Assembly: GCF_026212465.1 (NCBI RefSeq)
Contig: NC_080048.1
Location: 37,414,375-37,478,374, forward strand
DNA from: Amaranthus tricolor
Taxonomy: Eukaryota > Streptophyta > Magnoliopsida > Caryophyllales > Amaranthaceae
Length of the DNA: 64,000 nt
Direction: 5' to 3'
In this document: positions 36,301-49,937 of the stretch, in pieces
Position numbering within the stretch: the first letter of the stretch is position 1
Layout: each line of letters begins with the position of its first letter
Program-made: the position numbers and the translations under genes
Notes under the pieces: model-generated
What the model saw: only the letters and a program-made list of their open reading frames with translations
What the model was told of the DNA's origin: nothing
Databases searched by the model: none

Positions 36301-39300
36301 CACAAGAAAAAACTAAGAGGGTGTTCCTTTCAATTTGGGTACCCACCAATCACGGGTCATCCCTCTCCTTTAACGTGTTAGATCATGGCTCTCTTTTTGT
36401 CTCATTATATCCACATCAACTCGGTCGACTTTTCTATTATCTCATACTTGCTGCACTTGAAGTGTTGGTTACGTTTCTATTATTGACACTATTTATTATT
36501 GAAACTTATTTTATATATTATGGTTAATATGTAAGAAAAATATAGTCAAATGAGATCTTATTTGAATCGTCTAATCGTATACTTTTATCATATTAACTTT
36601 TTATAATTTTTAGACGTATATAATTCAATCTATAAACAATCGAAATAATGCATTGGATTGCGTAAAAACTCAAATGCAGCGAGTATTTCAGAACGGAGGA
36701 AAATCTACTGCTATGTCCTCTTTAAATTGCATCAAAAAAGAATTGGTGTATTTTTAGAAAAGTGGTAATTAATAAAGAGAGAAAATGAATTATACGGATA
36801 AAATTAAAAGAGAATTAAAATGTATGAATGACATTAAAATAAAATGATGGACTATTGTCCAAAAAAAGAAATGATGCAATTTTAAAGGAACGGAAAGAGT
36901 AAATTTTTAATTTTTGAATTACAAATTGTAGTTTTAAAGTTTTATTTTCAACATCTAAAAAAAAAGTTTTATTTTCAAAATACCCTTTGACTTACAAATC
37001 ATAGTTTTAAAATTTTATTTTTTTAATTACAACCTTCACCTTACCAAAGTAAATACTAGTACAGCCAAGTCATCGGATTTTGATGAATTATTTCCAAAAT
37101 ATCCTTTGAATTTACGGAAAAGCTAATGGGACTTGGGAGCCAATTAAAGGGTATATTAGGAAAAATTCACCGAAACCGGTGTCATGACTGCATGCAAAAA
37201 TAAAATTTACAAAATGTAATTTGCAAAAATCCTAGATTTAAAGGTTGGAGTTTGCTAAAAATTTATTTGTAATTGGAAAATAAGCTAAAATATAGGTTGA
37301 TTATATAAATGAATGGATGAGTTAGAGTGAGAAAATAAGTTTTTAGATATTTTTAAATATTTTTTACTTTATACAAGTCAATAACTTTATTTTATTACAC
37401 CAAATTAACTAATAAGAAAAAGTGGATTAATGATTAAACTATGAGGAAAAACAAGTGGAGTAATAAGAGAATCTAAATGTTCCCAAGGTCTTAGCTAGCT
37501 GTATTATGCTCTCAGTCATTTTTTTTCCGGTAAAATTAATGAAAAGAAAAAGTAAGTTAGAGAATAATTTAAAAATAAATAAATGATAAAACAAGTGGAT
37601 AATATAGAGAGAGATAATAAGTTTGTCGACGAGATTAATAGAAGGAGAGTAGTACCATGTCAAAAAAAATTTTATAAAATTAATTTCACAACTTAAAAAT
37701 AAAAAAGTGGTGTAATTTGAGAAGAATATTAGACATATGAAATAATATGTACGCTATGATATATGATATTCCCTTAGTTTCTTTGAATTTTCAATAGAAA
37801 ATAATTAGATAGATTTTCGTGTTCAGCACAGTTTATGAATTATTTAAATAAAAAATTACTCCCTCCGTTCTTTTAAGTTGTTCCACCTTACTATAACGAG
37901 TAGTTTCATAAGTTCTTCCACTTTATAATACTTTTTATTTTTAGAAAGTTTTTATCCCAATTTTACCCCTTAAAACCCCCTTTTCTTTTAATGTTACCTT
38001 TTCTTTTATTTATAATTATTTTCTCTCTCATACTTTCAATACAATCATTACTTCACACCACTATTTAATTAAAATAATACCCACTACAACCTCATACTTT
38101 CAATACAATCATTATTTCACTTTACTATTTAATTAAAATAATACCCACTACAACCCAAAGATTCTATCTTCCTTAATATGTGTGAAAAACCCAAAGTGGA
38201 AGATCAAAAAAGAACGGAGGGAGTATTAATTATAATTAAGGTATAATATGACAATAAATTATGTGGACAAGATTAAAATAGAAAATTTATATTACTCAAA
38301 ATAGATATCTAAAATAGAAATATTTTCAAACTCTTTAGACAAAAGAAATATTTAATTTGTGTATCTTTTAATGCATGTAGTATCACTAATTGATTTTGTT
38401 TTAAGGCATAATTAAAGTGTTCCGTTTCTTTTTCTTTACTCTAAAGCCTGATTATTTTAAAACTAAATTAAAAAATTCCTCCCTTCACATCCAAGTAGCT
38501 TGCTATGTTTATCAAATAGAGATTCTCTTATTTTTTGTTAAAAATTCCTTTTGTTTTGTCCTTGCACGCATTTTAAAGTAATGTTGAGACTCAATATCTA
38601 TATATACGCATTATAAAAAATTATAAAAATTTCAAACTTTATTGAAAAATTATGTGTTACGACAAATTTAAGAAAATTCTAAATGAATATATTTGAATTT
38701 TAATACATATCCTTAAAAAGAATTAAAATTCTCTCTTTAAGAGAAAACACTTAAAAGCAACAAAAGAAAATCACAGGGACTATTAAAGTTGTCTATGTTC
38801 ATTTGGATTATTGAGTTGATTTAAAATGAATTTTATATTCTTTTTGATTTTTACTTAGTTATAAATTATTTTTAACATTGATCAAAGTCAAATTGAACTT
38901 AGTTATAAGGTCGAGTAAATTTCGCATAATGGGTCTGATGGGATAGAAAAGTGTAAAGAGAGGAGAAGAAGGTGGACAACCCCACAAGCACGTGGTAATA
39001 TACCCCCGTAATATTAAGCTTACTGAATACTGACACTATTTCATCTTCTCTCTGATTAAAATCTGCCAAAAATTGTGGGACCCTTCTCTTTCTCCGCCGA
39101 CACATCTGTCCTACATTAGTGGTGCTCCACCATTTTTTTTATTATTAACCAACTCACAATTAGTAAGCCTCAATTATTGTTGTGGAGTTGGTAATGGGTA
39201 TGTTCTTGTTGTAGGGCAATTGGAACAAATTTATTTCTGAGGCTGTTTATCAAACAGCTGATGATTAGTTGATTTTATCAATTAGTTTGACTAATTGATT

Positions 39301-42300
39301 TGAATATGCTATTAAAACCGGAGAAAAAATTGACAAATTCTATAAAAAATCTGTATAATTTTAAAAATTATAATATTTTTCTAACAATTTTATATCTTTA
39401 AACACCTAACATATTTTAAGTAATTTAATATTGAGGCCCCAAATTTTTCGGGGCTCTGTACGATCGAACATGTTGAACATGTTCAGAACCTCCCATGTAT
39501 TAAAAGCACCTTGTTGAAATTATCTGTATCACAACAATGAACTCTTTTTGCAACTAATTTACCACACTGGAACTAGATGGATTGACCGTTCAATCATCTA
39601 TTTGTGTTAAAATAAGCTATTCTACCAACCACTTTTTTCTTTTTTAATGTATTAATAATTAAGTATGATAGCATTTCATTATGAGAATATTATTAAATAT
39701 TATTGCATAATGATTAGACGCACATAAACTTAGGATCTGTTTGACAAATGGTTATTGGTTAGAGTTGTTGGTGGTTTTGATTAGTTGCTTCGTGTTTATT
39801 TATTGATAAAAAGTGGGTCAATATGCCATAAAAAAACTAATTGTCATTTTTGGTTTTCTCGTTAGAACCATATAACTAACTCTTTTTGGTTTGTTTGACC
39901 AATTAAAAAACCAATAATCAAAACTCAGAAGCCATTCAAAATTTCATTTGCCGAACACTCTTAATGTTATTAGTCTTATACTTTTATCATACCAAAAGCA
40001 TTATTTTCGATTGATCTATAATAGCAAGCATCATCTTAAACTCTATAGAAATGATTTATTATGTGGGCTATCCACACCCATTGTCTCATAATATTTTGAA
40101 TACCTTCACTTGATTTGATTTGTTAAATGACTTTATCTTTCTCTATTCTTTTGAGTTTAAACTTTGTCATGATAAAGATTATTAATCTATAATATGTCAT
40201 TTTAAGAAGCAAACTAATTGATAAAGAGAGTGATTCCCCACTTACTCTTAATGTTAGTCATAAGTGTGGTTAAGAGAGCAAAAGGGAGATATGTGTACTA
40301 ATTTGAGCCATTGCTAAACAATAATTGGAGCAACAACTCTTGTATGAGACTGTCTCATCGTTAGACGAGCCCATTTAATTAATTCATTTCTTTAATTGAT
40401 TACTTTAAAATTGTAAATGAACACTTTAACGTTATAAGTGTTCACTCTAAGACTATAAAAAGTGACTACTTTAAAGTTGTAAATAATCCCTTTAAGACAA
40501 TAAGTGTATATTGAGTCAGCCCAATAGAATTAATCTTACCATTAGACCGTTTTATTTGAAAATTTGTATAATTGGAGGTATACTAACATTATTGAATAAT
40601 GTATGTTAAAAATGCAGTGAATGCAGATGAATGTTTGATGACAAGAATGCAAGAAATGTCTCTTGATTACCATTTTACAGTTGAACAAGAAGTTGGCTCT
40701 TCTACACATGCCTTCTTTGGATTCAATGGTACCTTCATACTTCTATTCGTACTTCTATTATTTATTGTTCTCTGTCTTATCTATTTTGCTACATTTTATT
40801 TTCTAACGTGAGAACTTTTAGATGAAATTTATTGAGTGAAATTTGAGTATTTTTCTTGACCTTTATTCTAACTATTTTCCCATTTGACTAGACATGGACT
40901 CATGTCGGGCACGAATCGATGATGGCCCTACACACCGCTGCCCACCAAGGGCGTGCCACATTCACCAATTTTTGAAAAAGATGTGACACACTAGGCGTTT
41001 CATTTTATAACCAATTTTGGTCCACCAAAGCACGATACGACACGACATGATAGGCAACTAGGGACAAAGCCTGCTTCTGGGCTTAGTACGAATCCAACTA
41101 TAATTTCTTGCAAGAAAATAAATTCTACTCCTACCTTTACTGAAAGAATTAATTAGACCATATTGATAATACGAGAAAGATATGTGAGATTTTGTTAGAT
41201 TAATGCACATTTTCAAGATTAACGCTCTTAAATAATCGAACAAAGACAGAAAATTGATACCTGATCTTCATTGTTTCGTGCAGGGACTGCTGGGGTGTGG
41301 AGAATAGCTGCCATTGACGAGGCAGGAGGATGGAAGGATCGAACGACAGTAGAAGACATGGATCTTGCTGTTAGAGCTAGTCTTCGTGGCTGGAAATTCG
41401 TTTATCTTGGTGACCTTCAGGTATATAATCCATATATTCGCGGCTGGAACAGAACAACACTTGAGAGATCAATATAACTTAAATACATTCTATTACCCTA
41501 GTGTCGTCACTGGCTCCCACGAGTCCCACCTAGTCGGGTTTTTGAGGATCGGTTGTATTAACCATTTATCCGAGGCTTGAACAACACTTGAAGATCAATA
41601 TAACTTAAATGATACATTCTATAACCCTAGTGTCGTCACTGGCTCTCACCTAGTCGGGTTTTTGGGGTTCGGTTGTATCAACCATTTATCCGAGGCTGGA
41701 ACAACACTTGGAGATCAATATAACTTAAACAATTCATTCTGTTACCCTTGTGCCGTTACCATCTCCCACCTAGGTGGGTTTTTGGGGTTCGGTTGTATCA
41801 ACCTTAATCTTGTTAGTAATAACAACAGTAGGCAGTAGCAAATGTCATGTTCAGTTTCACATAGATAAAAGGCCCACATGTTTAAATGAATCATTTTAAT
41901 ATAGTTAGTGAATTTGTGTAATCCGAAACCAAAGAACTGTAATTTTTTGGCCCCATCGAGAATGATCATAGAAGATCAATATGGCTCTTGTGTAACAATG
42001 TATAATTTTCATACAACAGGTAAAAAGTGAATTGCCAAGTACCTTCAAAGCCTTTCGTTTTCAACAACATCGTTGGTCCTGTGGCCCCGCCAATTTGTTC
42101 AGGAAAATGGTCATGGAGATTGTTAGAAACAAGGTTAGTACAAAATTACCAGAAATAATATAACATTTTGCTTATTTTGTGTTATTGTAGTGAAATTAAC
42201 GAAAGGTTGTATTATTCACGGTAATTTTTCCTTATCTTTAATACATCGAATATACAGAAAAAATCGGTTCAACTAATTTTTACAAAATTTTGGATTGCAG

Positions 42301-43784
42301 AATGTGAACTTTTGGAAGAAATTGTATACAATCTACAGTTTCTTCCTAGTGAGGAAGATCACAGCTCATATGGTCACCTTTTTCTTCTACTGTATAGTGC
42401 TTCCTTTAACAATACTTATTCCTGAAGTTGAAGTTCCTATTTGGGGATCGGTTTACATCCCTTCGATTATTACCATTCTAAACTCTGTCGGAACTCCAAG
42501 GTCTTTTCCCGATCCATTTCTTTTTAGAATTTATCATCGATTTGCCTATTTTTGGTCGGTTTTCTGAATTTCACGCTTAAGTTTGCAGATCGTTTCACTT
42601 GCTATTCTATTGGATTTTGTTTGAGAATGTAATGTCCTTACACCGGACTAAAGCGACACTTATTGGCCTCCTCGAAGCAGGCAGAGCTAATGAATGGGTT
42701 GTGACTGAGAAACTCGGTGATTCCCAGAAAAATAAGGCGAATGCTAAAGATAAACCAGTTAGTGTTAAAGCTGCAGTGAAGAAAGCTCGATCCAAAATTG
42801 TAGACAGGTATTATTTAACCATTTTTTCTCGGTTTTTTAACTACGCTCTCTGTCAAAGTCAAACTACAGCCCGCCAAATGTAGCTTACTAGCCAATGCTA
42901 GAAAGACAACACAATATTCCATTACCCCAATGCGATTAATAGCTTCCACCTAAGCAGGGCTTGGGGTTTGGGAGTCAGATATACGCAACATGTTCTCTGT
43001 TAGTGATAACAAAGAGGTTGTTTCCAATTGACCGTTTGCAACAAATAACATTTGTAACAAATGCCAGAAGGACAACACAACATTTCATTACCTCAATGCC
43101 ATTAATAGCTCCCGCCTAAGCAGGGTTTGGGGTTTGAGGGTTAGATATACGCAACCTGACCCCGGTTAAAGATAACAAAGAAGTTGTTTTTGATTGACCC
43201 TTGGTAGCAAATAACATTTGTAATCAATGCTAGAAGGACAACACACCATTTTATTACCCCAATGCCATTAATAGCTCCCACCTAAGTAGGGTTTGGGGGT
43301 TGGATACAACTTTACCCCTATTAGCGATAACAAAAAGGTTGTTTCCGATTGACTCTTGGTAACAAATAACATTTGTAACCGGTGCCAGAAGGACAGCAAA
43401 ACATTTCATTACCCCCAATGCCATTAATTGCTCCCACCTAAGCAGGGTTTGCGGTTTGGAGTCAGATATACGCTACCTGATCGTTGTTAATGATAACAAA
43501 GAGTTTGTTTCCGATTAACCCTTGATACCAAATAACATTTGTAACTTCACACATAAATAACAAGTACACGTAAATTTAGTTGAGAAATTTCTTACTGAAC
43601 TGATGTTAACCTGGAAAATAAACTTGACAGAATGAACTTCTTGGAGTTGGGAGTTGGAGTATTCTTGTTCCTGATCGGATGCTACGATTTCATGTATGGC
43701 AAATGGAGCTATTACATCTACTTCTTCCTCCAAAGCATCACCTTCTTCATCGTTGGGTTCGGTTATGTTGGTACCATCATCTAG
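33312..43784 (+). CDS. CSLA: cellulose synthase-like A, (gluco)mannan synthase
   Basis: CSLA enzymes are Golgi family-2 glycosyltransferases that polymerise beta-1,4-mannan and glucomannan from GDP-sugars. Nine exons: 33312-33638, 34684-34782, 35800-36052, 40618-40728, 41284-41420, 42020-42133, 42301-42500, 42589-42807 and 43631-43784 (stop TAG 43782-43784). All phases agree, giving 537 residues, the usual CSLA size. Residues about 36-60 form an N-terminal membrane helix. The catalytic signature is complete: D134-D135, the DAD motif D194-D196, VED at 286-288, and QQHRW at 324-328. Several C-terminal membrane helices follow ([29 protein letters not shown] and the last exon), ending in FGYVGTII, close to the normal CSLA end. 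Intron 3 is 4.6 kb with MITE relics; introns 5 and 8 hold tandem arrays of one repeat. The member of the CSLA family was not assigned. Confidence 0.95.
36470..36706. repeat. Stowaway-like relic in CSLA intron 3
   Basis: Shares GACACTATTTATTATTGAAA, AATGAGATCTTATTTGAATC and related blocks with 31640-31760, and ends in CAGAACGGAGGA, a Stowaway-type end. Confidence 0.45.
37859..38223. mobile_element. Stowaway-type MITE in CSLA intron 3 with internal duplication
   Basis: The ends CTCCCTCCGTTCTTTT and, reverse-complemented, CTCCCTCCGTTCTTTTTTGA are flanked by TA on both sides. Inside, a unit of about 65 bp beginning CTTTCAATACAATCATTA is repeated twice in tandem. Confidence 0.85.
40330..40550. 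repeat. MITE-like repeat with GAGAC ends (CSLA intron 3)
   Basis: Starts near TTGTATGAGACTGTCTCATC with GACGAGCCCATTTAATT, related to the copy at 16735. The right border, near CCATTAGACCGTTTTATTTG, is uncertain. Confidence 0.35.
41446..41812 (+). repeat. tandem array, three units of about 120 bp, CSLA intron 5
   Basis: Each unit runs from a GAACAACACTTG start through GATCAATATAACTTAAA, a CATTCT.TTACCCTAGTGTCGT block and TCCCACCTAGTCGGGTTTTT to GGTTGTATCAACC. The GCTCCCACCTA..GGGTTT core is shared with the array in intron 8 and with 56409-56515. It looks SINE-derived. Confidence 0.8.
42139..42231. repeat. short deletion derivative of the 27779 MITE family (CSLA intron 6)
   Basis: Ends AAAATTACC...AATAATATAACATTTT and, reverse-complemented, GGAAAAATTACC...AATACAACCTTTCGTTAA match the ends of the element at 27779-28083, with most of the interior gone. 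Confidence 0.5.
42893..43548 (+). repeat. tandem array, four units of about 160 bp, CSLA intron 8
   Basis: Each unit starts near GCCAGAAGGACAACACAACA, passes CATTACCCCAATGCCATTAA, GCTCCCACCTAAGCAGGGTT, a GGTTGTTTCCGATTGACCCTT block and ends AAATAACATTTGTAA. Four successive copies differ by scattered substitutions. Confidence 0.85.
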
Positions 43785-45202
43785 TATCGTTTGATCCTTC
43801 AAGAGGCGTCCGTCCCTCTCATGATCTTATCAGCATCAAATACCGCCATTTGCACAAATTCCGTCTCTTTCAAGTAAGCTTCAGATGCACGGATTGTGCA
43901 TAAACTGTTGTGTTTATTGTCACACGTTTTTCGTGCAAATGTCTATCAAATGGGGCGACTCAAAATGGCTGTTGTCATCACAAACCATAAATATATATAT
44001 ATGTAGGAAGCACATTGCATTCAGGAAGGAGGAGAACAAGCAACAGGAAGAACATAAAAGGGATAGAGAAACTGATGAAGGATTGTTTTTTTTTCCCTTT
44101 GTTTTTTGTTTGGACGATAAGTTACGTTTTTTGGAATTTGATAAGTTTAGTTATCATTTTTGTTGGTCGCTTTTAGTTTTAACGATACCAACGCTTAATC
44201 CGTTGATATTATGTATTATGTTCGGAGGTTTAACCTCCTAACCATCGATTTAATAGGGTAGTTGGTTGTCAAGGAGTTGTATCTTGTTACTTGTATGGTC
44301 AAGAGAGCAAGACTCGTATAGTATTATCTTAGTTATAGAGTGTATCAAATATGTTCTACAAGATTTGAAATCAACATCTTGATAAATTGTTGTAATATAA
44401 CACCTTGCATACTCATATTCTTTTGTCAATTTTATACTTGGATCAGTTTCGTTTAGTTGAAACATTTCTTTTTATAGTAAATTTCTGTCTATTGAATCTT
44501 CAAATTTGACCTAAAATGGTTCATCAAATTCTACATTACAACATTCTTACCATATATTCAATTCAATTACTCTTATTGAAGTGCATTGAAGCTATCCAAT
44601 CCAATATTTCTTACCATTACTAAAATTCAAAAAGAAGCCCGAGAATTCGATTATATCACAATTAGTGCTAATACTACTTTTTAGAAATGATTCAAGGCTC
44701 GAATCATACCTAGTTACCCTTCTCACAGCCTACCCCGCAAAGTTCATAGGTTCTTTTTTTATCGAGGATATAATACTCCTGCAAAGTTTATCATAGCGAT
44801 GTGCTATGCTAATATTTGTTCTTTGCTCACTGTCGATATTAGTTTTGGTTTATGTTACTGGCCTCATATTCTATAGCTTCAACATTATTGTATCGAGTAT
44901 TCATATAGTTACAACCCAAAGCAAATAATCAGCAATAAACCAGAAGATTATTCTCATTCATCAAATGCACATCCGTCCAAGTAATACTCAACCTTGTGAC
45001 AATCCTCCAAAAATAACTTTGTTAGTTGTCAAAACTTCAATTGTACTTCCAAAAAAAATTGGAATGTTTACTTTTTATAGAAAAAAAAATTGAAGAATGG
45101 GATTGTGGAAGAATACAATCCAATTTAGTATGGCATTCATTTCAAATACTGGAAAAATCTAGCTTCAAAGCCATCTGCATGCAAATGGCCGCTCATACGA
45201 AG
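43785..45202. other. CSLA 3'UTR and intergenic region
   Basis: The CSLA transcript probably ends within the first few hundred bases. Plus-strand frames at 43885-44241 and 45026-45322 are chance; the latter lies antisense to the DUF3128-type gene. Confidence 0.4.
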
Positions 45203-48176
45203 TTACTCTGGTTCGTCCAAGTGACCGTACCACTGATGCCATTTAGCAGCGGCTTCTTCCGGTGTCCTGAAAGACCAAATGTGGTGTTTTTCTTTTTCAC
45301 GCGCTTCCAATATTTCCTATAGTCACCGGAAATACTTCAGAAGGAAGTCGTAAATAAATAACGAAATTATTCTATCCAAATAATCAAACAAGGAGAATAT
45401 ACATGCAAAAAACTGGGACGGAAAAAGGGAGGGTGACGGAAAAAGGAATTCTTAAATTAGCATTTGTAACGTCTGTTAAGCTTTGAATGAAGAACATAGT
45501 CAACCTATCTACAAATATCAGTTGATACATCAAATTGCCATGAGGATTCAGTTTAATTTGAATTTTTTTGGGCTCTCTTTACACTTGTGAAAGATATATC
45601 TATGCCAAGTTCAAAAAGGCATGGAAACTTGCAAAGAATTATTTTAATTTTTACTTTTTCAGGCAATTAAATTATGGATCATTACCAAAAATAATGGATA
45701 TAGTAGGAATGCAGAAAATAGCTACAACAGACCAAAAACAAAAACATCAAAACGAAAAAAGGTTATGAATATCTCAATAATGACTTGGAACCAGGCGAGT
45801 AATAGTGTAATAATTGCTCCAATTTGTATAGCACCTGGAGTTAAAATTCCTGATGCATTTCCACTTAACGTTCCTTATACACCTACATGATAGAAACAAA
45901 TGAACGTTCGAAACTGTCGGTGAGCAACAGTAGTTATATCTACATACTATCACCTGTTGCCCCCTGAAAGTTACATATTTTTCTTCCTAAAGTTCATATT
46001 AATGTTAAACTCAATAGACATCTATAATAACTCGTTTTCATCTCTACCCCACCCACCCCAACACACACACATAATAAAAAAGAAAGATAAGTAAGCTCAT
46101 GTCATTATATGAAGCAAACAATTAGCATGGATACGAAATCTATAAGATGAAGCAACCATATGAACTAGGAGCCTATTGCATTGCAGGTTCAGCATTGTAA
46201 AAACAAAACTGTAAGTTGATTATGTTTCTGAGCAAGAATTTTACAGACAAACCTGCACTTCAGCAGAACTCTTTGTCTTCAATTTCAAGCAGTCAAAAAG
46301 TTTACTCCACTTCTCAGAGCAATTGTCAAGGACTCCAAGTCGATAATACTGCTGCATTTGATGAACTGGAGCTGTAAATCAAAGGCAGAGACATAGAAAT
46401 CTGAATATATTAGGAACTTTAATCTGTTTCTTCTTTTTTCTCTTAGTGACAACAAAGACAATGACGTAACATAGTAGATTTGACGTCAATTACAGCAACC
46501 ACATAATGCGAAGAATTCGATACCCCCATCTCTTAAATCGACACGCAAATTGGAAATGCACATCAGAACAGTTCTTTAAAAACAGTTAAGAGGCAGGCCC
46601 CAGCTTTCCATCCTATCACAAGATAAACGAGATGGGCAAAAAAAAAATTCTGTGAAAGGGGGAGGGAGATGAATGTCAAACTCAGACATGGACTCCACAG
46701 TAACAGCTTTTGAGGCTAAAATGATTTTGGATAATATCATATTAAAAGAATAATGCTTTGCTCCAAAGAACAGAAAGTCAGCAACGCCGACATGAAAGCA
46801 GAAATAGAAATCACATTATAGAAATAAATTTCTATGAAGTCACTATAGAAACATAAACAGCTAGTAATTTACTTTTCCATAAGAATGTGGGATTGGAAAA
46901 GTAATATCATGTGTAACAACAACAACAACAACAATGTCTGAGCCTTAATCCCCAAAGATTGGATCGGCTACATGAAGCAATATCATGTGCAAATAGATCA
47001 AATAATTACCACTGCTGAAATATTCCACATATATTCAAGCAAAAGAATGAAGATATGTTACAATATCTTTTAAATTCCAAAATAAATGAAAATTTAACCT
47101 CTATATTTCAAAATTTTAACCTAATCTTTGGCCTACTTATTCCAATGTTTTATCCAAGCTTCAATCAGAAAACGATAAATTGATTATCGTTCATCTCTTT
47201 AGCAAGTTTGGTGATGAACATAATAAATAGTCAGTTATTTCTGATGAGAAAATAACTTGTACTTAACTTTTTGGGAGAAAACGCAAAAATTCTCCATTTA
47301 AATCAAACCTTATCAAATCTACTATCTAGTTTCAACTACAGATATTGAGAGAAAATTAGAATTGACATTCGTATAGATCAAATACAACAAGAAGCATAAC
47401 CAATAAATCTCGAAATTCGATCAACAAGCAACTTTTTAGAGAATGCAAAAAGGGAACAAGTGGGAGCTATCGAACTATAAACCAAGTAAGGAAAATAACT
47501 AGTACAAGAAACTGAGAAATTTACTCCTTTTAAACAAGCAAAAATTAGCTTCACATCGCAAAGAGACTACAATTTGACAATTCCTTCCCTTAGACACTAA
47601 AAATGGAAGAATTTATAACAATTTCAAATCATAAAACTTGCTCAAAATGTCTTAATGAGCCAAATAAACTTCATTATTCTTCAGATAACTATAGTTCCTC
47701 CACATTCCTAATTTTAATCAAATAATAATCAATCTGTAGCACAAACTTGATGGAAAAGTAAGACTTCTGATCAAACGATTATTTAGCTTCAATTGAATAA
47801 AAGTATTAACAAATTCTTTCTTTATGCACTACAATGGAAGAACTTGTACCGATTTTAATCCCAAAATTTTCCTAAAATGCCAAAAATAACATCAATCTCC
47901 TTCAACTAACTAAGATTCCACAAAATATATCCTAATTCCAATCAAATAATAACGAATTGACAGCAAAAACTTCATGGAAAAAAACGAATTCATGAAACTA
48001 AGAGTTTCGATTAAACGAAGTATGATTGCAAAAAGAAAATGGAAATTCAAAGAAATTAATGATAATTAAAAAAGAAAGAGAAAAGAGAAATTACAATAAC
48101 AAAACCATAGAGCATCAAAGCATGGCATACAAGACAAGCTTTTCCGTGGAGTTTCTGTCGTATTCTTCTCCTCCAT
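45203..48176 (-). CDS. small cysteine-containing EMI1/DUF3128-type protein
   Basis: Three exons on the minus strand, 48176-48095, 46371-46253 and 45316-45203 (stop TAA), give 104 residues with matching phases and GT..AG borders. The protein begins MEEKNTTETPRKSLSCMPCF. Cysteines pair as C-X6-C (CFDALWFC) and C-X9-C (CSEKWSKLFDC). A basic KLKTKSSAEVQ segment and an EKEKHHIWSFRTPEEAAAKW block follow. This pattern matches the family related to yeast EMI1 (DUF3128), small proteins linked to mitochondria and early meiotic induction in yeast. Its role in plants is not known to me. Each exon is too short to stand out alone, and the gene was found by joining them. Intron 1 (46372-48094) contains a SINE tail. 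The family assignment is from memory and is good but not certain. Confidence 0.75.
46914..46983 (-). repeat. SINE 3' tail fragment
   Basis: (CAA)n then AATGTCTGAGCCTTAATCCC and GATTGGATCGGCTACATGAA. On the minus strand it ends in (TTG)n, the usual tail of a widespread plant SINE type. It lies inside intron 1 of the DUF3128-type gene. Confidence 0.65.
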
Positions 48177-48309
48177 TGCCGTTTCTCAGACGCCGCCGTA
48201 AAGTCACTGATCGGTTTTTTAACTGTATCTCTATATAGACTATAAGTACGGCAGCCGGAAGGTGTGCAGTTTGGATTTTCAATTTTGGGGCACATTCAAG
48301 CATAGGCGA

Positions 48310-49281
48310 AACTTTACATCTAATTATCGGTTATATTATTAGTTTATTACCATTTACGATTACTCATGTGAATGATCGTTTTTTAAAGTGACGATCTTTT
48401 GAAGAAATCGTCTCTCACAACAATTTGTATCTCATTTATCACATGATATACAAAACAAAATAACAAAATACTCAATAACTAGTTGATAATTAACATCATA
48501 CAAAATTCATAATTTAAAACAAATAGTCATGAGCTAATTAATAAAAAGACTATGTACTAAAAAAATTACTTAACATAAAAAACAATAAATAAAATAAAAA
48601 TTATGATGCATAGTCGCACAAAACGTGCACTAGCTAGACCTATTTTTAGAATTTTTTAATGTCATGTTTGAAAACAATAATTTCATTTGAAAATTTGGAA
48701 TTGGCTCAAATTTATTATTTGGTAATTAAAACTTTTCAAATTTGAATTTGGATCAAATTCCACCATGATTTTTAAAGTAGTTAATGTTGAGAATTTGAGA
48801 ATGACTACCTAAACCTTGTCATTTTCAAATTCTTCATTTATAATTTCATAATCAAAATCCATAATTTGAAATTAAATACTTATTCCCAAACACTACATAA
48901 AAGAATTTAAATATACGAAAGATTCAGTTAGAAATTACCTCAAACTATTGTTTGCATTGAATAACTCTTTGTTCTTGAGGGTGGAGGGGTAGAGAGGCAC
49001 TTAATTTCATTAAAAAGTGCTAACACAATGAAAATGGTGACAACATTTAAGATGTTGAAAGTTGAATCAAAAAAAGTATACACCAACGGCGAATGACAGA
49101 TACATTAGTACTAGTAATAAATTATAATTAGATGATTGAACACTAGCAAAAAAAACTATAATTAAATGACTAATACGGTAACAAAATAGTTATATAAAAC
49201 AAGTTTAAAGTATGAATATTGTTTTTTGATAGAAAAATATTATAATTTGAGACTTTAAAAGTCGAGAAGATGTGAAAATAC
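48310..49281. other. intergenic, no gene recognised
   Basis: The upstream region of the DUF3128-type gene, then AT-rich DNA without recognisable frames. A block at 48660-48900 rich in TTGAAATTTGGAATT/TTTCAAATTTGAATT motifs may be an old foldback repeat. Confidence 0.35.
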
Positions 49282-49290
49282 TTAATTTAA

Positions 49291-49937
49291 GAAAATTCCA
49301 CGCTGTAGCATTGAATTTTCATGAACGCTAATAGTTACACTTTTATAAGATTTTTGCACATAATAGCATCCAATTTATGCTTTAACTAACTGTCGTAGCA
49401 TTTTCCATTAAATTCTTGTTAATTTCCGTTTAATTCATCATTTTGACGTTTTTACCCTTATTAAGTGTTGGTTGTTGTCTTTATAATTTGCCCTAAACCA
49501 TTTTTATGCTCTCAAATGTTTAATTCGCCATTTTAATGTTTAATTCATCAAAACTCTCAAATATTGTAACAATTTTGTTTTCATTTAAATTGTTGTTTTT
49601 ATTATTTATTCTAGTTAATTCATTTGAATGAAAACAAAATTGTTACTACATTTGAGAGCGTTAATGAATTAAACGGTGAATTAAATGTTAAAATGGTGAA
49701 TTAAACATTTGAAAGCATAAAAAAGATTTAGGGCAAGTTATAAAGACAACAACTAACACTTAATAAGGGTAGGAATGTCAAAATGGTGAATTAAACGGAA
49801 ATTAATGAAAATTTAACGGAAAATACTACGACAATTAGATAAGGTATAAACCGGATGTTACCTTATGGAAAAATCTTACAAAAGTGCAACCACTAACATT
49901 TCATAAAAATTCGATGTTACTATGTGAAATTTCCCCA
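49291..49937. mobile_element. long foldback (MULE-like) element
   Basis: Two arms of about 300 bp are inverted copies around a spacer near 49600-49620. Left-arm motifs such as CGTTTAATTCATCATTTTGA, TTGGTTGTTGTCTTTATAA and ACAATTTTGTTTTCATT return in reverse complement in the right arm. The 9-bp flanks TTAATTTAA (49282-49290) and TTAATTTAT (49938-49946) differ at one base, the size of a Mutator-type duplication. It encodes no transposase. Confidence 0.75.

Noticed and set aside
41446..43548. CRISPR-like array reading of the intron repeats
   Set aside because: Units are 120-160 bp, diverged, without short identical repeats and unique spacers, in a plant gene intron.
43885..44241. 118-codon frame after CSLA
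   Set aside because: It begins after the CSLA stop in its 3'UTR with no similarity; low-complexity basic stretch only.
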